DNA from: a virus
Virus record (IMG/VR): IMGVR_UViG_3300036828_000480
Location: 1 to 30,629 of that record
Length of the DNA stretch: 30,629 nucleotides
Strand: one strand, 5' to 3'
Shown here: in pieces, positions 14,553 through 21,320 of the stretch
Position numbering within the stretch: the stretch's first letter is position 1
Layout of the letters: every line of letters begins with the position of its first letter
Position numbers and translations under genes: made by a program
Notes under the pieces: model-generated
The model's database searches: none
Told to the model about the DNA's origin: nothing
What the model saw: only the letters and a program-made list of their open reading frames with translations

Positions 14553-15729
14553 CTGCGCCTCCCATGATGGCTTGCGCGAGCTGACTGAGGGTCGTTGGAC
14601 TGAGCCCGCCTAGGATGTCGGTGAGGATCGAACCGATGCCCGACGTTGACCCGGCGAGCTGCGTGGCTGACGGGGCGAGGCTTGTCGGGGCGCTGGCGAC
14701 GGGGCTCGGGCTCGCCGTCCCGCCGGCCGAAGTGGCCGGCGCCGCCGTGGGCGCAGTTGGTGATGCAGCGGTGGCGACGGCGGGAGCTGGCGCGGCTGGC
14801 GCTGGCGCGGGCGCCGGCGCAGTTGCGGCTACGGCGGGCGATGCTGGCGTTCCGACTGCGCTCGATCCTTTTGCGCCGGGGTCGCCAACGCCTTTCGTGC
14901 CGCCAAACCCGGTCGCGTCGGCCATGCCGCCGAAAGTCATAGCCGGCGTTCCGGTTGGGCTTTCTGAGGCGTTGCCCGGTCCCCCGCCAAGGGCGATGCT
15001 GTGCGCCAGCGAGGCGAGGCCGGAAGGCGCGCCTTGGGGTGGGCCGGTCAAACCTCTCAAGGCCGAGTTGAGGGCGGCGACTTGGCTTTGGCCGATGCCG
15101 CGCACGCCCATTCCACTCAGCGACGAGACTGAGACAGGCGTCGTCGCGGTCTGGACGCCGCTCAAAACGCCGGGCGGCACGCCCATCTGCGAGGCGAGGC
15201 CCATTAAGCCCTGAGTGAGGGCGTTTATTCCTTGGGGCGCGCCGAAGCCTGACCCGCCAGCGGCGGTTCCGCCGCCGCCGCCGGTCGCCGCGCCTCCGGG
15301 GCCGCCGCCGCCGACGCCTCCGGCTGGCCCGGCGCTCGCGCCAGGACCGCCGCCGCCGCCACCGCTGACACCAGCCGTTGAGACGCCGCCGGCCGGTCCT
15401 ACGCCCGCGTTTGCCGTGCCGCCGCCGCCAAAGCCGACCGAGCCGCTGACGCCGCCTGAAACGCCGCTGGCGGTCCCGCTGTCGCCGCCGCCCATGCCGC
15501 CGCCGAAGCTGCCGGTTCCGGTCGAGCTTGTGCCAGCGGGCGCGCCAGTCGTTCCGCCTTGCCCGCCGAAGCCAGCCGCCGCCGCATCGGCCGCAGCCGA
15601 CGACGCCGCAGCCGCGCTTGTCCCGTCGCCGCTGGAGCCGTCGCCGCCGCTAGAGCCGTCGCCGCCGGATGAACCGTCCCCGCTTTGCCAAAAAACGCCG
15701 AATAACCACTGTTTTGTATGGTTATACAT
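14545..15729 (-). CDS. Gly/Ala-rich virion protein candidate
   Basis: 394 residues from ATG at 15729, with GGAG eight bases upstream. After a short aromatic start (QWLFGVFWQ), it has a tandem GSSGGD repeat, then long Gly- and Ala-rich stretches, an Ala/Pro block and a hydrophobic end (IGSILTDILGGLSP...AQAIMGG). Such composition predicts disorder. The antisense strand also has a long Pro-rich ORF, but the chain of overlapping leftward genes supports this strand. Position before the transglycosylase protein suggests an internal virion protein. Confidence 0.6.
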   Translation of the reverse strand: MYNHTKQWLFGVFWQSGDGSSGGDGSSGGDGSSGDGTSAAAASSAAADAAAAGFGGQGGTTGAPAGTSSTGTGSFGGGMGGGDSGTASGVSGGVSGSVGFGGGGTANAGVGPAGGVSTAGVSGGGGGGPGASAGPAGGVGGGGPGGAATGGGGGTAAGGSGFGAPQGINALTQGLMGLASQMGVPPGVLSGVQTATTPVSVSSLSGMGVRGIGQSQVAALNSALRGLTGPPQGAPSGLASLAHSIALGGGPGNASESPTGTPAMTFGGMADATGFGGTKGVGDPGAKGSSAVGTPASPAVAATAPAPAPAPAAPAPAVATAASPTAPTAAPATSAGGTASPSPVASAPTSLAPSATQLAGSTSGIGSILTDILGGLSPTTLSQLAQAIMGGAVG

Positions 15730-15732
15730 AGC

Positions 15733-16161
15733 TTAGGCTCCGAACGCAGCTCCGGCGGTCAGCGCCTTTCCGGCCAGCCCCGCCAAGCTGGTAAGTCCAG
15801 TGATGCCGGCTCCGGCGTTCGTTCCGATCTGTTGGTTGAATTGCTGCTGCAAGGCCGGGTTGAGCGCCGGGTTGCCGACATTCGCGGTCTGCTCCTCCCC
15901 GGTCAGGGCTTGCCCTTGCGCGGTGTTGCCGCCGGTGAGGCTTGGCGTCGACCCAAGGTCTTGGCCTTCCGGCGTCGAGCCGCCGAGCCCAAGCTGGTTG
16001 TAGCGGTCGGTGATCGACGTGGCGTTCTGTCCGGTGGCGGTGTCGATCGCCGATTGATCGAACGGCGAGACGCCCCAGCTCCACGGCGCGTTCGCGCCGC
16101 CGCCCGTCACGTCGAAGCCGCCCTGCGCGCCGCCGCCCTTTGAACTGCCGCCAATGCTCAT
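15733..16161 (-). CDS. Small Gly/Gln-rich virion protein candidate
   Basis: 142 residues; ATG at 16161 overlaps the previous stop (ATGA). Gly/Ser-rich start, a middle with TSITDRYNQLGLGGSTPEGQ, and a C-terminal small-residue helix (GAGITGLTSLAGLAGKALTA) that could enter membranes. No motif. It belongs to the run of low-complexity late genes between lysis and ejection proteins, so a minor internal virion component is the most likely role. Confidence 0.6.
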   Translation of the reverse strand: MSIGGSSKGGGAQGGFDVTGGGANAPWSWGVSPFDQSAIDTATGQNATSITDRYNQLGLGGSTPEGQDLGSTPSLTGGNTAQGQALTGEEQTANVGNPALNPALQQQFNQQIGTNAGAGITGLTSLAGLAGKALTAGAAFGA

Positions 16162-16559
16162 GATGACGTAACCGGATTTGGGGCCAGCGCCGTGCCCAAC
16201 GCTTTTGCCGCTGGCTGTAAGGCGGCGGTTTCTTGCTGGGTGTTCGCCACTTGGTTCGCCAAGCCTTGCAGCTCGTTGCTCACGTCGCCCTGATACATCG
16301 CGTATTGAGCGCCTTGGTTGACATCGCTCATCCCGCCGACTTGCTTGGCTTCGCCTAAGTTGGCGCCGCCCGCCGCCTGCGTCGCCATCGTCGACATGCC
16401 AGTGCCAGACTGGCCGAACTCGTTGCCCGTGGCGTCGAGGTTTTCCCCATAGGTGTAGTCGCCAAAGGCTTGTTGCTGGGGCGTGATCCCGCCCGCGCTT
16501 TGGAACGACGGGATGTTGACATCCTGCGCGCCCTTGCCGCCGACGTTGCCAAGGCTCAT
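16158..16559 (-). CDS. Small Gln/Ala-rich virion protein candidate
   Basis: 133 residues; the ATG at 16559 makes an ATGA overlap with the acetyltransferase stop, so the longer in-frame start at 16718 is rejected. The N-terminus has GAQDVNIPSFQ and a Phe/Tyr patch, then helical Gln/Ala/Asn-rich sequence (ELQGLANQVANTQQETAALQ). No motif. It resembles the following gene in composition and may be a related minor virion protein. Confidence 0.6.
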   Translation of the reverse strand: MSLGNVGGKGAQDVNIPSFQSAGGITPQQQAFGDYTYGENLDATGNEFGQSGTGMSTMATQAAGGANLGEAKQVGGMSDVNQGAQYAMYQGDVSNELQGLANQVANTQQETAALQPAAKALGTALAPNPVTSS

Positions 16560-17020
16560 CGGAGCTTCACCTCGTAGCGGGGCTCGCACAGCCGGGCGCC
16601 GACCCGCTTGGCGATCGGGCCAAGGTCGTAAGCCGTTTCCGAACTGATATGCCAGACGGCGCAGCCGCGCTGCTCGGCCCAATCGAGGCTTTTGCGGATC
16701 ATCGCCATCGCTTGCCACATGTGGCCTTCCTCCGCGCAGACGAGGGCTACGTTACACTCCATGTCGGCCGGTTTCCACGGGATGCAGGAAAGCAGGGCGA
16801 TCAGGAAAGCGTCGTCCGTTCTGATTGGCAGGAACACCATCGGTTGCTTGAGGACGATGTTGCGGACCCAGCCCTCGGCCGACAAGAGGTCGAAATTTTG
16901 CGGATAGCGCCGCTTGGCCAGCCAGACCATCCACGGGATGTCATTTTCCGTGATCAGCCGGATGTCGGCAACACTCTGTTCGCGAGGTCGTGCAACAGCT
17001 TGTTCGACAGACTCCACCAC
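16556..17020 (-). CDS. GNAT-like acetyltransferase
   Basis: 154 residues from GTG at 17020. The pattern IRLITENDIPWMVWLAKRRY matches the first strand and helix of GNAT enzymes, followed by MVFLPIRTDDAFLIALL and a later VALVCAEEGHMWQAMAMIRK helix. The expected acetyl-CoA pyrophosphate loop (Q/R-x-x-G-x-G/A) is not clear, so activity is uncertain. It overlaps the previous gene by 66 bases. Related phage GNAT-like proteins lie among late genes and may modify a virion or host protein; the substrate is unknown. Confidence 0.6.
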   Translation of the reverse strand: MVESVEQAVARPREQSVADIRLITENDIPWMVWLAKRRYPQNFDLLSAEGWVRNIVLKQPMVFLPIRTDDAFLIALLSCIPWKPADMECNVALVCAEEGHMWQAMAMIRKSLDWAEQRGCAVWHISSETAYDLGPIAKRVGARLCEPRYEVKLR

Positions 17021-17295
17021 TCTCGCGCTCCCTCGGACAGGTTAATGTCCACCAAGGCTATGTTTGAGCCCGATGTTAGCGCCGGGAAGGCGTCGGCAAA
17101 GTCGCTGTGCGCCTGCGCATGGTTGAAGTTCCACCATCCGTTTGGAATAGCGGCGCCGATGATCGGGTCCAACTGGTAGGGTAGCGCCGTCGCCGCGCTG
17201 CCTGCCGGGAGGCCAATGAACATTTGCCGGTGCATTTGGTCGTGATCGAAATCGAACGACGGATCACTCGGGTTGAGGAGGCTCGCGGCTGACAT
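16954..17295 (-). CDS. Hypothetical late protein
   Basis: 113 residues; ATG at 17295 overlaps the previous stop (TAATG). Aromatic, His-rich sequence (DFDHDQMHRQMFIGLPAG, PNGWWNFNHAQAHSDFADAF) with a compact feel but no family I can name. The several His and Asp residues could bind a metal. Between the putative holin and the acetyltransferase, so a role in lysis or virion assembly is possible. Confidence 0.6.
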   Translation of the reverse strand: MSAASLLNPSDPSFDFDHDQMHRQMFIGLPAGSAATALPYQLDPIIGAAIPNGWWNFNHAQAHSDFADAFPALTSGSNIALVDINLSEGAREWWSLSNKLLHDLANRVLPTSG

Positions 17296-17528
17296 TATGG
17301 CGCTCGCGGGGTGAGTGTGCAGCGCGACAGCAGATCGCCGACGAATTGCCGGTTTTCGTACAAGAGCTTGCGCTCCTCAGACCGCTCGCGCTCTGCGATG
17401 GTCGCTGACCAATACAACAGTCCGACCAAACCAAGGTTGACGACGACCGACGCAAGCACGAACGGGTTGCTGCCAAGCAGACCGATGACCGAGCGGGCCG
17501 TATCGCCAGCCTCGCCAATCACACCCAT
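17295..17528 (-). CDS. Single-span membrane protein, holin or spanin-like
   Basis: 77 residues; the ATG at 17528 overlaps the endolysin stop (TAATG), so longer in-frame starts are rejected. One membrane segment (NPFVLASVVVNLGLVGLLYW) is followed by a charged helix with ERERSEERKLLYENRQFVGD and an end with one Cys. Size and place right after the endolysin fit a one-span (class III) holin or an inner-membrane spanin. The paired outer-membrane lipoprotein is not seen, which slightly favours holin. Confidence 0.65.
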   Translation of the reverse strand: MGVIGEAGDTARSVIGLLGSNPFVLASVVVNLGLVGLLYWSATIAERERSEERKLLYENRQFVGDLLSRCTLTPRAP

Positions 17529-17998
17529 TATCGTCGCTCGCGCATCCCGGCAACGTGCGCCGCGATGAGCCAATCCGGCGCGCGCTCGCCTCTCAATCCT
17601 CCCCACACCGCCGAACCGCCGCCGCCAATGTGGATGGTTGACGGTCCCATGTAGGGGACGCCTGCGCCGACGCCGGTTGCGCCTTGCTTGACGCAGCTCG
17701 TGACGTACCGGGCCATGTCCGGCACGTGGGCCGGAATGGTCATTTGCAACGTGTCTCCGGCCTTAAGCAATTGCACGTCGGCCGCGCCCATGCGCCCGCC
17801 GCCGACATCGTGGCGGGTCGAGCCGACGCGCCTCGTCGACGTGCCTTTCGGCGGCTGGCCGCCGCTGACGACGTGAACGTCGACGTCACATTCTATCGCC
17901 GCGCGAAGCAAGATGCCTGCGAGCTGACTGGATAGCGGCAAGTTGCGGGTGACGCCGCTGCGCGTCTTTTGCTTCTGCTTGACCCGGCTGGCGCTCAT
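17528..17998 (-). CDS. M15-like peptidase endolysin
   Basis: 156 residues from ATG at 17998, directly after the preceding stop. The sequence VHVVSGGQPP...GSTRHDVGGGRMGAADVQL carries the H/D zinc ligands typical of M15/VanY-like and Hedgehog-type peptidases: His63 and Asp74, with the third ligand His123 in STIHIGGGG. The GAGVPYMGPS segment before it matches phage relatives I recall. It should cut peptide links in host peptidoglycan at lysis. No signal peptide is visible, so release depends on the neighbouring membrane protein. Confidence 0.75.
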   Translation of the reverse strand: MSASRVKQKQKTRSGVTRNLPLSSQLAGILLRAAIECDVDVHVVSGGQPPKGTSTRRVGSTRHDVGGGRMGAADVQLLKAGDTLQMTIPAHVPDMARYVTSCVKQGATGVGAGVPYMGPSTIHIGGGGSAVWGGLRGERAPDWLIAAHVAGMRERR

Positions 17999-18298
17999 TC
18001 AATCGTCGCGACGCCCGCGGAGTTCGCGCGCAATCAGGTCCGAGTTGTACGGCGGTGGTGGCTTGCTGGTGCCCTTGTTGATGTCGCGCCCTGACGTGCC
18101 GTCGATCCGGTCCATGCCGAAGTCGCTTCGGGTCGAACGGTCGGACCACACGGCAGGGCCCTTCGGGCCGACTTCGGGCGTCGTCCCCATGCGCAGCGGG
18201 CCGACAAGATCGCGATCGGAGCGGTGATAGCCGTCAGGGACGGCGAAATAGGCTTCGGGCTCGCGCTTGACGCGCGGCCATTCGGATTGCTTTGCCAT
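17999..18298 (-). CDS. Small basic, Pro-rich hypothetical protein
   Basis: 99 residues; the ATG at 18298 overlaps the stop of the tiny basic ORF (TAATG). That ORF's CGG AGG codons give GGAGG five bases before this start. The sequence is charged and mostly without predicted structure (SEWPRVKREPEAYFAVPDGY, DLVGPLRMGTTPEVGPKG), ending in RELRGRRDD. No motif. It lies between RuvC and the endolysin. Confidence 0.6.
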   Translation of the reverse strand: MAKQSEWPRVKREPEAYFAVPDGYHRSDRDLVGPLRMGTTPEVGPKGPAVWSDRSTRSDFGMDRIDGTSGRDINKGTSKPPPPYNSDLIARELRGRRDD

Positions 18299-18372
18299 TA
18301 CGTCCTCCGTCGCTTCCGGCGTCCTTTTCGGAGGTTGCGCCGACGGGCTTTCTTCTGCGCTCGCGTTCCCAT
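18298..18372 (-). CDS. Tiny Arg/Lys-rich ORF after RuvC
   Basis: 24 residues. MGTRAQKKARRRNLRKGRR is followed by KRRRT; 14 of 24 residues are Arg or Lys and none is acidic. The start overlaps the RuvC stop (TGATG) and the stop overlaps the next ATG (TAATG), so the ORF fills exactly the gap between two good genes. Its CGG AGG Arg codons supply the Shine-Dalgarno of the next gene. It belongs in style with the basic ORFs at 18902-19666. A nucleic-acid-binding peptide is likely, but a translational relay without protein function is possible. Confidence 0.55.
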   Translation of the reverse strand: MGTRAQKKARRRNLRKGRRKRRRT

Positions 18373-18905
18373 CACGCACGCCCTTTGACTGCGTGTAGCG
18401 TGTCGATCGGGACGAGCTGGACAACATCGTTGAAGCGCAACAGTCCGGCGAGCCCGATCAGCGCCGCGTCGGCGAGCCCGTCATCGTTCTTGTGCGCAAA
18501 CTTCCCGGCGTGACGTGGCCAGCGGCGAATCGCTTCTGCGCGTGCCGCATCTTTCGCGCCATCTTTGCCGGGAGGCAGTCCGATGACACGCTTCCATTGC
18601 GCAGGCTGAATGAACAGCATGGGGACGGCTGCGGCGGCGAGTACGCCACGAATGACGCCCTTGCAGTCGCCGAACTGAAATGCTCCCACGGCGCCTTCGC
18701 CGGGACGCGGACCAACGCGCTCGACAAAGGCTCTTGTTGCGTGAGTTTTGTATACCAGCTCGGCAAGCAGGGGCGCATTGATCGTCCGTCGGTTCTTCGG
18801 GCCGTCGTGCAGGCAAGGCATGTCGAACACGTCGATCAAGTCGCCGTTGTCGTTCAAGTGCCCGATGCCGCCTGTCACGCCGATATCGATTCCAAGGATG
18901 GTCAT
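18372..18905 (-). CDS. RuvC-like Holliday junction resolvase
   Basis: 177 residues; ATG at 18905 overlaps the previous stop (ATGA). RNase H-fold active site: Asp7 in ILGIDIGVTGG, Glu62 in AFVERVGPRPGEG, and Asp142 and Asp146 in KNDDGLADAAL. The AQWKRVIGLPPGKDGAK segment is also typical of RuvC relatives. It should cut branched DNA before packaging and would complete the ERF/exonuclease recombination set. It is placed in the late operon, flanked on both sides by tiny basic ORFs. Confidence 0.85.
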   Translation of the reverse strand: MTILGIDIGVTGGIGHLNDNGDLIDVFDMPCLHDGPKNRRTINAPLLAELVYKTHATRAFVERVGPRPGEGAVGAFQFGDCKGVIRGVLAAAAVPMLFIQPAQWKRVIGLPPGKDGAKDAARAEAIRRWPRHAGKFAHKNDDGLADAALIGLAGLLRFNDVVQLVPIDTLHAVKGRA

Positions 18906-19069
18906 CGCCGCCTGCTCCTAACCGGCCCGGTGCGAGCGCCAGGACGCGGCGATCGGCCGCTTCGACCCTTCCCGCGGCGCCCTCGCGACCAATCAGGCGC
19001 CCAAGCGCCGTCGCTCCACGGCTGCCGGACAGTTGGTCCTCTGCCGGGCGCCTTGAAGCGACGAGCCAT
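18902..19069 (-). CDS. Small Arg-rich ORF, number 7 of the cluster
   Basis: 55 residues from ATG at 19069 with GGAGG eight bases upstream, the GGAGG lying in the end of the previous ORF. It begins MARRFKAPGRGPTVRQPWSD, has three tryptophans in the middle, and ends with GPVRSRRR. Fifteen Arg and two Lys stand against two Asp. Start and stop both overlap neighbours (TGATG and ATGA with RuvC). Probably disordered; RNA or DNA binding is likely from charge. I do not recognise a family. Confidence 0.6.
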   Translation of the reverse strand: MARRFKAPGRGPTVRQPWSDGAWAPDWSRGRRGKGRSGRSPRPGARTGPVRSRRR

Positions 19070-19215
19070 CACGGGTTCCTCCGTCCTCGACGGCCTCGCC
19101 CGGTTCCCTGCCGATGACCGCGCGCCCGCTTGACGCGGGTGGTCGGTCGCTTGGTCGGGAGTTTGCCAGCGGGATCGACGCGGCTGCGAGGCCCAAGCCT
19201 AATGCCTCGTGCCAT
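19069..19215 (-). CDS. Small Arg-rich ORF, number 6 of the cluster
   Basis: 48 residues from ATG at 19215, with GGAGG five bases upstream; that GGAGG consists of the last Arg codons of the previous ORF. MARGIRLGPRSRVDPAG begins it and GRGRRGRRNP ends it. Fourteen Arg and three Lys, one Asp. The stop overlaps the next ATG (TGATG). It shares the Arg-Gly-Arg-Arg end with its neighbours and a MAR start with the next ORF. Unknown function. Confidence 0.6.
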   Translation of the reverse strand: MARGIRLGPRSRVDPAGKLPTKRPTTRVKRARGHRQGTGRGRRGRRNP

Positions 19216-19217
19216 CG

Positions 19218-19328
19218 CTACCTCCGTCGTCCTCGCCGTCGGGCTCGGGCCGCTTTCCGCGACGCCGGAACCAACACCATTCTTCGTCGATCTTCAGTGA
19301 AGTCGAGCCAACCTAAATTAGGATTCAT
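19218..19328 (-). CDS. Arg-rich ORF, number 5, paralogue of number 2
   Basis: 36 residues from ATG at 19328 (ATGA overlap with the previous ORF). It begins MNPNLGWLDFTEDRRR and ends ARARRRGRRR. The opening matches MSPKLDWLDFTEDRRG of the ORF at 19539-19619, and the ends match too, so one arose from the other. Only the middle differs. The split into an amphipathic acidic head and a basic tail suggests a head that binds a protein and a tail that binds nucleic acid. The last codons CGG AGG form the ribosome site of the next ORF. Confidence 0.65.
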   Translation of the reverse strand: MNPNLGWLDFTEDRRRMVLVPASRKAARARRRGRRR

Positions 19329-19444
19329 AGCCGCCTGCCTTTCCGATATGAGTTAAGGCGGGGGCGCCAGCTCGGCAGACGCCAGCTTTTCGGCTGTAAC
19401 TGCCTGCGCAGGTTTTGAGTGTTGCGCAGGCCAGTCTTGGGCAT
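19325..19444 (-). CDS. Basic ORF, number 4 of the cluster
   Basis: 39 residues from ATG at 19444, three bases after the previous stop. It starts MPKTGLRNTQNLRRQL, has two Trp in a SWRLPSWRP segment and ends SYRKGRRL. Nine Arg and three Lys, no acidic residue. Its Shine-Dalgarno is weak, so it probably depends on reinitiation after the previous stop. The stop overlaps the next ATG (ATGA). The Trp/Arg pattern is like membrane-active or RNA-binding peptides, but that is only a comparison. Confidence 0.5.
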   Translation of the reverse strand: MPKTGLRNTQNLRRQLQPKSWRLPSWRPRLNSYRKGRRL

Positions 19445-19447
19445 CTG

Positions 19448-19525
19448 TTAACGCCCGCGTCTGCGCGCTCGGATACGTCTCGCGCGGCGTGTCATCCGCA
19501 GCGGTCGGGACCTTCGCCAAGCCAT
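19448..19525 (-). CDS. Arg-rich tiny ORF, number 3 of the cluster
   Basis: 25 residues from ATG at 19525 with a strong AGGAGGGG ending three bases before the ATG. MAWRRSRPLRMTRRARR begins it and ARRRGR ends it; 13 of 25 residues are Arg and none is acidic. Such a strong ribosome site on so short an ORF argues that it is translated. Nucleic-acid binding is the obvious guess. Confidence 0.6.
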   Translation of the reverse strand: MAWRRSRPLRMTRRARRIRARRRGR

Positions 19526-19538
19526 CGTCCCCTCCTAC

Positions 19539-19619
19539 TTACCTCCGGCGGCCTCGACGGCGGCCACGGCGACCACGACGATCTTCGGTGAAATCAAGCC
19601 AGTCGAGTTTGGGGGACAT
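19539..19619 (-). CDS. Arg-rich tiny ORF, number 2, paralogue of number 5
   Basis: 26 residues from ATG at 19619, with AGGAG five bases upstream. MSPKLDWLDFTEDRRG is followed by RRGRRRGRRR. The acidic, hydrophobic head and pure Arg/Gly tail are shared with the ORF at 19218-19328. Ten of 26 residues are Arg. The DNA of the two heads is similar but differs at several third positions, so selection on protein is plausible. Confidence 0.65.
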   Translation of the reverse strand: MSPKLDWLDFTEDRRGRRGRRRGRRR

Positions 19620-19627
19620 GGTTGCTC

Positions 19628-19666
19628 CTATCGGTAATAGCGACGCCCTCGGCGACGCACACGCAT
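19628..19666 (-). CDS. Arg-rich mini-ORF, number 1 of the cluster
   Basis: 12 residues, MRVRRRGRRYYR, from ATG at 19666 with GAGG six bases upstream. It starts 15 bases after the tail gene's stop, and the next ORF starts eight bases after its own stop. Seven of 12 residues are Arg. It is too short to be sure of by itself, but it repeats the RRRGRR motif of its neighbours and has a proper ribosome site. Confidence 0.45.
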   Translation of the reverse strand: MRVRRRGRRYYR

Positions 19667-19681
19667 GGTCAGCCTCTTTCG

Positions 19682-21319
19682 TTAAGCGCCGAACAAGGTC
19701 CGCTCCTCGGCGGCCAAGTGCAAACGCTCAATCGTAAAATCGGGCGAAACGCTGGTTAAGTCAATCGAGCCCCAAATCCCGCCGCCCTCGATCGGCGCGG
19801 GAATGATCTTGTGTCCTTCGCCGGGCGCCAGATCGAAGGCGACGCCCTGCACGCCGCCCGGCACGCCGCCATCGCCGCATGTCACGGTGCCGGTGATCTG
19901 GACGCCGCGGCCGTCGTTGTCGTCGAGTTCGCAATAGAGCCGCTTGAAATTCTTGATCGTGAGCTGCGAGTTTGGCGCCGCCAGCGTGCGCAGCGACTTC
20001 GAGGCGTATCGCTTGATCAGCGTCGGGTCCGGCTGCGCGAACAGTCGATAGAGGCTCGTCCCGTCGGTGCCATAGGCGGTCGGACTGCTGTCTTGTTCAT
20101 AGGTGCCGATGTTCGTCAACTGGACCGTTTGACTGGCGACGGACCAAAATTCATGGCCGCGCGTCGGGTGGTACATGAGTAACAGGTTTCGCACGACGCC
20201 GAACGGATCTTTGAACCGTCCGTTGGCGAGGACGACGCGGAAGCCGTGCATCGTCGCGGTGGCGAAGGTCGGAAGATAGAGCGACGTGTCGAGGGTGTTC
20301 CAAATGTTGGTAGTCTTGTCGCCGATCGGCTGCGCGTCGCCGCCCTGCATGAGGAAAAACCCGGCCTTGTTGAACAGGATCGAATAGCGTCCGATGACGC
20401 CGACCGGACGCGGGAACCGCTGGCCGACTTGCGGATCGACGTTTTCGTAATTGAAGTTGGTCGTGTAGGGGCTTTCCGGCGTGCCGGACCCGGTGAGGAG
20501 GAGGTTGCTAATCAGATCGGTTGACGAGTCGCCGAAGACGAACATGTAGCCGCCGACGGCGTGCAAATCCATATACGAGTAGACCAGCTTATCCCCAAAG
20601 TACCCGAACGAACCGCCACCGTCGGTCGTCGAGAAGTCCGCTCCGTTCGACGGCGCTGAAAAACTGATCACGTCCTTCCCAGCAACCCACAATCGAGACT
20701 GATACACTTCCATCGCGTAGATGCCCGGAAGCCCCGTCGGCATCGGCAGCGGCGTCGCGCCGGGATCTGTCTCTTGCAGATCGGTCAGCCAATCCGGCGC
20801 CGGATCGCCGGGCGCGCTCAGTGTCGTTCCGTCCCATCCGTACAATCCTCCCGGGCTTCCGAACAGGACGCCGCCTTGCTGGCCTGCCGTCGAGCCGAAG
20901 AACGCCGGTCGCCAGACTTTCGCGCTGGCCCAATATTGCGGCGCGATCGGGTGCCAGACGACGCCGCTGGCGCGGAGGCCAGTGACGATTCCGGTGTTTA
21001 AATCAACCTCTTCGATGGACCCATCCGAAAGAAAGAGCCAGCCCATAGCGCCAGGAGGAGGAGCGCCAAATTGAGGGGTCTGATTCCCGTAAAAGCCAAA
21101 AAATACGCGCAGGATCGAAAGGTTAGACCCCGCGGGGACGGTGTATATCGGGGCAGACGGTCCCCAGCATGTACGCAGATTTCCGGGGCCGATCGCGAAT
21201 AGGTTTTCGTCCCACCATTCTTCGTTGTCATCAATGCTTCCCCGCTTCGATTGCTGGTTCAGTCCCTTCCACTGATCCAGCGTGATTAGCTCGGGGGGAT
21301 TATCGCTTTGGATCGGCAT
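19682..21319 (-). CDS. Tail-tube/DNA-stabilisation type protein (tail tubular B-like)
   Basis: 545 residues from ATG at 21319; the longer frame to 21409 overlaps the previous gene and is rejected. Beta-rich with many Gly/Trp/Tyr repeats (GGLYGWDGTTLSAPG, YQSRLWVAGKDVISFSAPSN, GRYSILFNKAGFFLMQGGDA), a pattern of beta-propeller-like podovirus tail proteins such as P22 gp10 or T7 gp12 types. It follows the adaptor gene as in those phages. It should form the nozzle or tail tube that closes the portal. The 23-base palindrome lies directly before the ATG. Confidence 0.75.
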   Translation of the reverse strand: MPIQSDNPPELITLDQWKGLNQQSKRGSIDDNEEWWDENLFAIGPGNLRTCWGPSAPIYTVPAGSNLSILRVFFGFYGNQTPQFGAPPPGAMGWLFLSDGSIEEVDLNTGIVTGLRASGVVWHPIAPQYWASAKVWRPAFFGSTAGQQGGVLFGSPGGLYGWDGTTLSAPGDPAPDWLTDLQETDPGATPLPMPTGLPGIYAMEVYQSRLWVAGKDVISFSAPSNGADFSTTDGGGSFGYFGDKLVYSYMDLHAVGGYMFVFGDSSTDLISNLLLTGSGTPESPYTTNFNYENVDPQVGQRFPRPVGVIGRYSILFNKAGFFLMQGGDAQPIGDKTTNIWNTLDTSLYLPTFATATMHGFRVVLANGRFKDPFGVVRNLLLMYHPTRGHEFWSVASQTVQLTNIGTYEQDSSPTAYGTDGTSLYRLFAQPDPTLIKRYASKSLRTLAAPNSQLTIKNFKRLYCELDDNDGRGVQITGTVTCGDGGVPGGVQGVAFDLAPGEGHKIIPAPIEGGGIWGSIDLTSVSPDFTIERLHLAAEERTLFGA

Positions 21320-21320
21320 T

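Noticed and set aside
15215-15736. Long rightward Pro-rich ORF
   Set aside because: It is the complement of the Gly/Ala-rich late gene; Gly codons read backwards give Pro, and it breaks the chain of overlapping leftward genes.
19114-19737. Rightward ORFs over the tiny-ORF cluster
   Set aside because: They also contain LRRPRRR-like pieces, because Arg/Pro/Ala codons mirror each other, but they lack ribosome sites and run against late transcription.
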